Assembly: GCA_964473395.1 (NCBI GenBank) | Contig: CAYYOW010000011.1 | Location: 1-39,157 of the forward strand | Length of the DNA stretch: 39,157 nucleotides | Source: Sulfidibacterium sp964473395 | GTDB taxonomy: Bacteria > Bacteroidota > Bacteroidia > Bacteroidales > F082 | Direction: 5' to 3' | Shown here: positions 17,339-22,816 of the stretch, in pieces | Numbering within the stretch: the stretch's first letter is position 1 | How the letters are laid out: each line of letters opens with the position of its first letter | Program-made: the position numbers and the translations under genes | Notes under the pieces: generated by a model | What the model was told of the DNA's origin: nothing | The model's database searches: none | Seen by the model: the letters and a program-made list of their open reading frames with translations, nothing else

Positions 17339-20300
17339 ATGACACCTATAGAAAATAAAAAGGAAGGCTTTTTAGCTAAAATTATAGAATGGTCTCTCAA
17401 TAATAAAGTGATGGTCATTATCCTGACTGTCGTCTTAATATTAGTTGGTGGTTATGCTATAAAAAATACTGCCGTAGATGCCGTCCCTGACTTAAGTGAT
17501 GTGCAGGTAATTATTCTTACAAAATTTCCGGGGCAGGGGCCTCAAATTGTGGAAGATCAGGTTACTTACCCCATCACCACCAAAATGCTTTCAGTTGCCG
17601 GAGCTACAGACGTGAGAGGCTATTCTTTTTTCGGCTTCTCACTGGTTTACATCATTTTTAATGATAATACGGACCTTTACTGGGCAAGAAGCCGTGTGCT
17701 GGAATATTTAAGCTCTATGCGCAGCCAACTACCCAAGGGGGTTTCGCCTGAACTGGGGCCTGATGCCACCGGATTGGGCTGGGTATATGAATATGTGCTG
17801 AAATCAAAAAAAAGGAGCCTTGCCCAATTGCGTTCCATACAGGACTGGTTTTTGCGCTATCAGCTATCTGCCGTCCCCGGTGTGGCTGAGGTGGCCAGTA
17901 TCGGTGGCTTTGTAAAACAGTATCAGGTGAACATCGATCCCATAAAACTCGCCTCTTATAATATTTCCCTCGAAACAATTAAAAAAGCTATTCAAAATAG
18001 TAATAATGATGTTGGTGGCCGGTTGCTCGAAATGGGAGAAATGGAGTTTATGGTTCGTGGTCTGGGCTACATAAAAAGTGTAAAAGACCTGCAAATGATT
18101 GCCATAGGGGTGAACCGGGCTACAGGCACTCCTGTTTACCTAAAAGATGTAGCAAACATTGACATTGGCCCTGAACTGCGTCGCGGAGTGGCCGACTGGA
18201 ATGGTAAGGGCGAAGTGGTAGGCGGTATCGTGATCCAGCGTGTCGGTGAGAATGGCTTAAAAGTCATTGAGCGTGTCAAGAAAAGGCTGGCTGAATTGAA
18301 GAAATCTCTCCCGGCCGATGTACAAATCATTACGGCTTATGACCGGTCGGGTCTCATTGACAGAGCCATCGACAACCTGAAAGATAAGCTACTTGAAGAG
18401 ATATTGATTGTTTCATTGGTTATCTTTGTCTTTCTTTTCCACTTCCGAAGCTCGTTGGTGGCTATCTTTACGCTTCCTGTGGCAACAGTGGGTGCGTTGC
18501 TCGTAATGCACTTACAAGGACTCAATGCCAACATTATGTCACTTGGAGGAATTGCCATTGCCATTGGGGCCATGTCGGATGCGGCCATTATTATGGTTGA
18601 GAATGCACAATTTCATGTGCTCCACAATCAGCTAAAACCGAAAGAAGAACAGAAACCACACTGGGCGGTTATTTTGGATGCTTCAAAAGAAGTAGGGCCT
18701 ACCATCTTTTTTGCCTTACTCGTCATTGTTGTTTCTTTCCTGCCGGTATTTGCGCTTCAAAATCAGGAAGGCCGGCTGTTTAAACCACTGGCCTATACAA
18801 AATCCTATTCTATGGCAGTAGCCGCTCTTCTCGCTATTACCATCGTCCCTGTTTTGATGCACTTTTTTATTCGTGGCAAGATGGTAAAGGAGGAAGATAA
18901 TCCGATTACAAGATTCCTGATGAGAATTTATCATCCCATTGTTGACTTTGTAATGAAAAGGAGATGGGTAGTGATAGTAACAGCTTTATTGATTGTTGTT
19001 GCTACCTTGTTCCCTTACAAAAAACTTGGTTCGGAGTTTATGCCTCCGCTTTTTGAAGGCGATCTGCTTTACATGCCCAGTACCTTACCTGGAATTTCCA
19101 TCACAAAAGCTCGTGAGTTATTGCAGCAAACAGATAAAATTATCAAGTCATTCCCCGAAGTTGAGTCGGTATTTGGTAAGATTGGCAGGGCTGAAACTGC
19201 CACCGACCCCGCTCCTTTGTCGATGATTGAAACGGTTGTCAGACTGAAACCAAGGAGTACATGGCCTAAGGACATGACCGTTAAGGAGCTGATTAGTAAG
19301 ATGAATGGTGCTCTCAAAATACCAGGCGTTACCAATGTGTGGACTATGCCCATAAAGGCAAGGACAGATATGCTTTCTACCGGAATAAAGACACCGGTAG
19401 GAATAAAAATTGGTGGTCCAAATTTAGGTGTACTCCAGCGTCTCGGGAAAGAGATTGAAAAGGTAATCCGAAAAGTTCCGGGTACGCGCTCCGTTTATGC
19501 TGAGCGCGCCGAAGGGGGTAATTATGTTGACTTTGATATCGACCGTGATGCCATTGCCCGCTACGGCCTTACCGTTGGCGCAGTGCAAGATGTCTTTATG
19601 TCGGCCGTAGGAGGGATGAATATCACAAAAACAGTGGAAGGACTGGAGCGCTATCCTGTTAACTTAAGGTACCAGCGTGACTATCGCGAAAATATACCTG
19701 CATTGAAACGGGTACTGGTTTCGCTCCCAAAAGGGGGAAATATTCCGCTTGACCAACTGGGAACTTTCGTGGTGAAGAAGGGACCTCCCGCTATCAAGTC
19801 TGAAGACGCTATGCCCAATGCCTGGGTTTATGTTGATATTAAAAACACAGACCTTGGTTCTTATGTGGAAAAAGCACAGAAGGCAGTCAATGCTCAAATA
19901 CATCTTCCACCGGGATATTCACTAACCTGGAGTGGGCAGTTCGAATATATGGAACGTGCCAACAAAAGACTGGCGCTTGTCATTCCTATCACTTTGTTTT
20001 TGGTGAGTCTGCTACTGTATTTCAACACTAAGTCGTTTGTGAAGACAGGCATTATCCTACTCTCACTTCCCTTCTCACTGGTGGGTGCTATATGGTTCCT
20101 CTATTTTGCAGGTTTCCACATGAGTGTGGCTGTATGGGTAGGGATGATTGCCCTACTGGGAGTTAGCGCTGAAATTGCGGTCGTTATGATGCTTTACCTT
20201 GATATTGCTTATGATAAGGCAGTGAAACAAGGTAAAATGAATACCCTGCACGAATTGCGTGATGCCATCTTCGATGGTGCGGTAAAACGTATTCGTCCGA

Positions 20301-20515
20301 CAATGATGACCGTCCTGGTTCTGGCTCTTGGCCTGCTGCCAATTATGATTGGGAGCGCTACCGGTAACGATGTAATGAAACGGATTGCGGCACCTATGAT
20401 TGGTGGTATTTTTACCACTATGCTACTGGGACTAACCATTTTCCCCGCAATTTTCTATATCATTAAGAAAAGAAAATTTAAAAAGACTGCTTTGATAGAA
20501 GAGCAGGAAAATTAA
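17339..20515 (+). CDS. cusA: CusA-like Cu(I)/Ag(I) RND efflux pump
   Basis: The product is 1058 aa, the usual length for heavy-metal RND pumps, with twelve membrane segments and two large periplasmic loops. Membrane helix 4 carries the proton-relay region (AIGAMSDAAIIMVENA). The periplasmic cleft has the CusA-type methionine neighbourhood: EGDLLYMPSTLPGIS and MPIKARTDMLSTGIKTPVG, which align with the E. coli CusA regions that bind Cu(I)/Ag(I). CzcA-type zinc pumps differ here. A strong AAGGAG lies just before the ATG at 17339. With cusC and cusB it makes a complete tripartite pump exporting monovalent copper or silver from the periplasm and cytoplasm. A hairpin terminator follows. Confidence 0.95.
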   Translation: MTPIENKKEGFLAKIIEWSLNNKVMVIILTVVLILVGGYAIKNTAVDAVPDLSDVQVIILTKFPGQGPQIVEDQVTYPITTKMLSVAGATDVRGYSFFGFSLVYIIFNDNTDLYWARSRVLEYLSSMRSQLPKGVSPELGPDATGLGWVYEYVLKSKKRSLAQLRSIQDWFLRYQLSAVPGVAEVASIGGFVKQYQVNIDPIKLASYNISLETIKKAIQNSNNDVGGRLLEMGEMEFMVRGLGYIKSVKDLQMIAIGVNRATGTPVYLKDVANIDIGPELRRGVADWNGKGEVVGGIVIQRVGENGLKVIERVKKRLAELKKSLPADVQIITAYDRSGLIDRAIDNLKDKLLEEILIVSLVIFVFLFHFRSSLVAIFTLPVATVGALLVMHLQGLNANIMSLGGIAIAIGAMSDAAIIMVENAQFHVLHNQLKPKEEQKPHWAVILDASKEVGPTIFFALLVIVVSFLPVFALQNQEGRLFKPLAYTKSYSMAVAALLAITIVPVLMHFFIRGKMVKEEDNPITRFLMRIYHPIVDFVMKRRWVVIVTALLIVVATLFPYKKLGSEFMPPLFEGDLLYMPSTLPGISITKARELLQQTDKIIKSFPEVESVFGKIGRAETATDPAPLSMIETVVRLKPRSTWPKDMTVKELISKMNGALKIPGVTNVWTMPIKARTDMLSTGIKTPVGIKIGGPNLGVLQRLGKEIEKVIRKVPGTRSVYAERAEGGNYVDFDIDRDAIARYGLTVGAVQDVFMSAVGGMNITKTVEGLERYPVNLRYQRDYRENIPALKRVLVSLPKGGNIPLDQLGTFVVKKGPPAIKSEDAMPNAWVYVDIKNTDLGSYVEKAQKAVNAQIHLPPGYSLTWSGQFEYMERANKRLALVIPITLFLVSLLLYFNTKSFVKTGIILLSLPFSLVGAIWFLYFAGFHMSVAVWVGMIALLGVSAEIAVVMMLYLDIAYDKAVKQGKMNTLHELRDAIFDGAVKRIRPTMMTVLVLALGLLPIMIGSATGNDVMKRIAAPMIGGIFTTMLLGLTIFPAIFYIIKKRKFKKTALIEEQEN

Positions 20516-20540
20516 CCCATCGGGTGTTCTAAATAGAATT

Positions 20541-20573
20541 AAGGGAGAAGAGAACCAGCCTCTTCTCCCTTTA
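20541..20573 (+). terminator. hairpin terminator after cusA
   Basis: AAGGGAGAAGA (20541-20551) pairs perfectly with TCTTCTCCCTT (20561-20571) around a nine-base loop. Only a three-base T-run follows on the + strand, so termination may be partial, allowing some read-through into the P-II gene. Confidence 0.7.
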
Positions 20574-20635
20574 AAAAAACAGATTTGAAAAGTTTATACT
20601 GCTGGTATTGAGTTTAATCCATAAAAAATAAAATT

Positions 20636-20971
20636 ATGAAAGAAATTAAAGCTTACGTCAGAAAAGAACAAGCTGAGATTGTGATTAGAAAACTTGAGAG
20701 AGCCGGAGTTTCAGGAATGACTGTCCTAGATGCTAATGCTCTATCCCAATGGGCAGACAGTGAGTTCTTTAGCTATTCTATTGACCTGGTCCAGAAATAT
20801 TCCACAGTGGTAAAAATAGAATTAATTTGCCCTGCAAGTCAAGTGGATGTACTTATGGATGTGATCAAAAAGTATGGATATACAGGAAAAAGTGGTGATG
20901 GCTGGATTTTTGTCTCAAACGTTGAAAAAGCAATCCGGATCCGAACGGGTGAAGTTAACGTCATTAGTTGA
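20636..20971 (+). CDS. P-II family protein of the metal-efflux-linked group
   Basis: The product is 111 aa, the length of GlnB/GlnK. The C-terminal signatures are clear: TGKSGDGWIFV (83-93) is the B-loop, where canonical P-II has TGxxGDGKIFV, and RIRTGE (101-106) is the C-loop. Lys90, a phosphate-binding residue of GlnB, is Trp here. The T-loop (about 36-54) is short and lacks the usual modified tyrosine context. A P-II subgroup encoded beside CusA-type pumps has been noted in the literature (PII-NG); this gene fits that in position. It may sense nucleotides or metal and modulate the pump, but that is inference. It lies 120 bases after cusA, beyond a hairpin, with no clear promoter of its own. 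Confidence 0.85.
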   Translation: MKEIKAYVRKEQAEIVIRKLERAGVSGMTVLDANALSQWADSEFFSYSIDLVQKYSTVVKIELICPASQVDVLMDVIKKYGYTGKSGDGWIFVSNVEKAIRIRTGEVNVIS

Positions 20972-21163
20972 CCTTATCCTCTTTGGAGAGCCTTGTTACA
21001 ATACTGTTACACAACTTTGTATATGGCGGGATATTTTCCCGGGCGTTCATAGACAGTGGTCTGTATGTTACAAAACTGATTATGGCTCAGTAATCTAACG
21101 AGCCGAAGCAGATGGGCTATTTACTCCACCCCAAGATATTTAATAAAAATGATTTTGAAAATA
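20972..21163. other. gene-free stretch with three GTTACA repeats
   Basis: No gene is seen. GTTACA, the complement of the TGTAAC half-site, occurs at 20995-21000, 21006-21011 and 21067-21072. The first two are 11 bp apart, and on the minus strand the second reads AGTTGTGTAACAG, close to the cusC operator. No gene runs leftward from here. A five-base hairpin (GGCTC at 21084-21088 with GAGCC at 21100-21104) is also present without a T-run. Confidence 0.45.
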
Positions 21164-21219
21164 TATAAGTTTTTGCAGGAATTATGTAACATGTAAACTT
21201 CATCGACTGTTTACTTTTG
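21164..21219 (+). promoter_or_regulatory. putative metal-regulon operator and promoter, copy 2 (DUF302 gene)
   Basis: TATAAG (21164-21169) and TGTAAC (21185-21190) start exactly 21 bp apart, with AATTA before the second. A 21-base spacer leads to TACTTTTG (21212-21219), an exact TAnnTTTG. There is no TTG at the -33 position. The layout is identical to the copies at 14247 and 21789. Confidence 0.65.
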
Positions 21220-21261
21220 TGTCATAATTACAAAGTATTAATCATCATAAATAATAAAGAC

Positions 21262-21648
21262 ATGAGTTACTATTTCACTAAAATATTAAAAGGGGTTTCT
21301 TTTGAAGAAGCCATTGACCGCACAAAAAAAGCGTTGAAAGAAGAAGGCTTTGGTGTGGTTGCCGAGATTGATTTTCAAAAAACATTAAAGGAAAAGCTAA
21401 ACGTTGACTTCAGGAAATACCAGGTTTTAGAAGCTTGTAATCCTCCTTACGCGTTAAAATCCCTTACTGCCGATGACAAAATCGGAACTATGCTTCCCTG
21501 TAATTTTGTCATCCAGAAAAATGGTGATCAGGTAGAGGTGAGTTCTATTGATCCCGTTGCTGCGATGGCAGAAGTTGATAATCAGGAGATGAAGAGCATT
21601 GCCTTGGAAATCAGCGAAAAATTACAAAAGGTGGTTGCCTCTTTATAA
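21262..21648 (+). CDS. DUF302 domain protein
   Basis: The product is 128 aa. The ATG at 21262 is chosen because the -7 element at 21212-21219 places the transcript start near 21226, after an alternative upstream start. Sequence signatures (SFEEAIDRTKKALKEEGFGVVAEID, YQVLEACNPPYALKSL, GTMLPCNFVIQ) are those of DUF302, a small alpha/beta family often found near metal or sulfur genes in bacteria, whose biochemical role is unknown to me. C71 and C92 are conserved in the family. There is no signal peptide, so it is probably cytoplasmic. It has its own copy of the shared operator and its own terminator, so it is a single-gene unit of the putative regulon. Confidence 0.85.
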   Translation: MSYYFTKILKGVSFEEAIDRTKKALKEEGFGVVAEIDFQKTLKEKLNVDFRKYQVLEACNPPYALKSLTADDKIGTMLPCNFVIQKNGDQVEVSSIDPVAAMAEVDNQEMKSIALEISEKLQKVVASL

Positions 21649-21671
21649 AGACATTGTCCCCAATTCCCGTG

Positions 21672-21720
21672 GAGCTTGCTTTGATACAGAATACTGTTGA
21701 CGGGCAGGCTCTTTTTATTT
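21672..21720 (+). terminator. terminator of the DUF302 gene
   Basis: GAGCTTGC (21672-21679) pairs with GCAGGCTC (21704-21711) through eight bases with one T-G pair, followed by TTTTTATTT. The 24-base loop is long. Confidence 0.65.
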
Positions 21721-21788
21721 CCCCCCCCGTTTCCCGGAATGCCACCTGCCTTTTACAGATTCCATTACTCCGCTAAATCTAAAAAACA

Positions 21789-21844
21789 TATAAGTCTTTC
21801 CCATAATTGTGTAATGCCTAAGACACTGTTTGATACTATGTTTG
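21789..21844 (+). promoter_or_regulatory. putative metal-regulon operator and promoter, copy 3 (HMA-like/copA operon)
   Basis: TATAAG (21789-21794) and TGTAAT (21810-21815) start 21 bp apart, with AATTG before the second. After a 21-base spacer comes TATGTTTG (21837-21844), an exact TAnnTTTG. The ATG of the next gene is 17 bases further on. Spacing is base-for-base the same as in copies 1 and 2. Confidence 0.65.
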
Positions 21845-21860
21845 TAGAAAATTAAAAGCC

Positions 21861-22178
21861 ATGAAAAATTATCTGAGTACAGTACGCTTTCAATCGGAAA
21901 AAATTATTTCGGGAGAATATGAAAACAAAGTACTGCAAGAGTTAAACGGAATAGAAGGGGTTGAAGGTCTGCATATTGGACTGGATTTTGTGGATATTGA
22001 TTACTACCCACAACTGGAATCCCCTGACTCACTCAAAGATGCCCTGACGAGGGCTTCGTTCAATTTTCAGGAATTACCTGCAAAACGCAATCGCAGACTT
22101 TTTAGCGGCCTGATCTCAAATCTGGCGAAAGAAAACAAAAAAACGTTTGGAAAAAAAGGCCCATCCTGCTGCGGATAA
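21861..22178 (+). CDS. small HMA-like protein with C-terminal Cys pair
   Basis: The product is 105 aa with no signal peptide. Residues 1-75 show a beta-alpha-beta rhythm (YLSTVRFQSEK, ENKVLQELNGIEGVEGLHIGLDFVDIDYY, DSLKDALTRASFNF) that resembles a ferredoxin-like HMA fold but lacks its CxxC loop. The C-terminus (SNLAKENKKTFGKKGPSCCG) is basic and ends in an adjacent Cys pair, which could bind Cu(I) instead. I do not recognise a named family. It is the first gene after operator copy 3 and lies 30 bases ahead of the next small gene, so it probably leads the copA operon. A copper chaperone role is a guess. Confidence 0.65.
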   Translation: MKNYLSTVRFQSEKIISGEYENKVLQELNGIEGVEGLHIGLDFVDIDYYPQLESPDSLKDALTRASFNFQELPAKRNRRLFSGLISNLAKENKKTFGKKGPSCCG

Positions 22179-22208
22179 AAAATTAGTTTAAATCAAAAAA
22201 ATTAAGCC

Positions 22209-22406
22209 ATGTTACTCAAATTGTTCATTCTCACATTTATTATTACTGTTGTCGATTTGCTGGCTATGAACTACTCATTGGTCTGGGAGCAGCCGGCAAA
22301 AAATTATGAACAGGATAGCTTCGACTCGGATGAAACTTTTTCCTGCGATGCCTGTGGCATAGACGAAAATGGGGCTTGTACCCTTGAATTAAAGTCATCG
22401 ACATAA
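22209..22406 (+). CDS. small membrane-anchored protein with Cys cluster
   Basis: The product is 65 aa. Residues 1-20 form one hydrophobic segment (LLKLFILTFIITVVDLLAM), which could be an anchor or an uncleaved signal. The rest is acidic and ends with CDACGIDENGACTLE, giving three cysteines in a CxxC...C arrangement. If the N-terminus spans the membrane with the tail outside, this would be a periplasmic metal-binding tether. No family is recognised. The 30-base gap to the preceding gene supports cotranscription. Short length means some doubt that it is translated. Confidence 0.55.
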   Translation: MLLKLFILTFIITVVDLLAMNYSLVWEQPAKNYEQDSFDSDETFSCDACGIDENGACTLELKSST

Positions 22407-22519
22407 AAAATTTGGGTATATTTACAGCATATAAATGTTGACCGAAATTTTGTGCTAATGTATGTGAGATTTAAAAATGAAAATAAAATAAAGTATTGAT
22501 CATATAAAATATTAAAGCT

Positions 22520-22738
22520 ATGATGAATTTTGGAAATATGGGATGGGGAATGGGCTACTGGTGGATAGGAGGCCTGATAATGATGGCTCTCTTTGTCTGG
22601 CTGCTTTATCTCCTCTTTGACAGAAGTTCTGCCGAAAGCCGATATCATTCAGAAACAGCGCGTGATATACTATCAAAAAGATACGCCCAAGGTAATGTTA
22701 CCAAGGAAGAATACGATAGTATTTTAAAGGATATATAA
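22520..22738 (+). CDS. SHOCT-domain small membrane protein
   Basis: The product is 72 aa. The first half (WWIGGLIMMALFVWLLYLLF) is a single membrane helix, preceded by a Gly/Met/Trp-rich start. The second half (ARDILSKRYAQGNVTKEEYDSILKDI) is a SHOCT motif, a short C-terminal domain thought to mediate oligomerisation. Such proteins are often found beside copper ATPases in bacteria. The 113-base gap upstream holds a partial match to the operator block (TATAAA at 22430 and TGTGCT at 22451, 21 bp apart) but no correctly spaced -7 element. Confidence 0.8.
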   Translation: MMNFGNMGWGMGYWWIGGLIMMALFVWLLYLLFDRSSAESRYHSETARDILSKRYAQGNVTKEEYDSILKDI

Positions 22739-22816
22739 ACATATTCAGCGTTGTTTAACAGTGATACTACCGGATTAATTGATTAGAAAGTTTAAGAACA
22801 TTTAATAATAAACATA

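Noticed and set aside
22430..22456. A fourth, partial operator match upstream of the SHOCT gene (TATAAA and TGTGCT 21 bp apart)
   Set aside because: Only about 16 of 27 positions agree with copy 1, the second half-site is poor, and no TAnnTTTG lies at the required distance. AT-rich sequence makes such matches likely.
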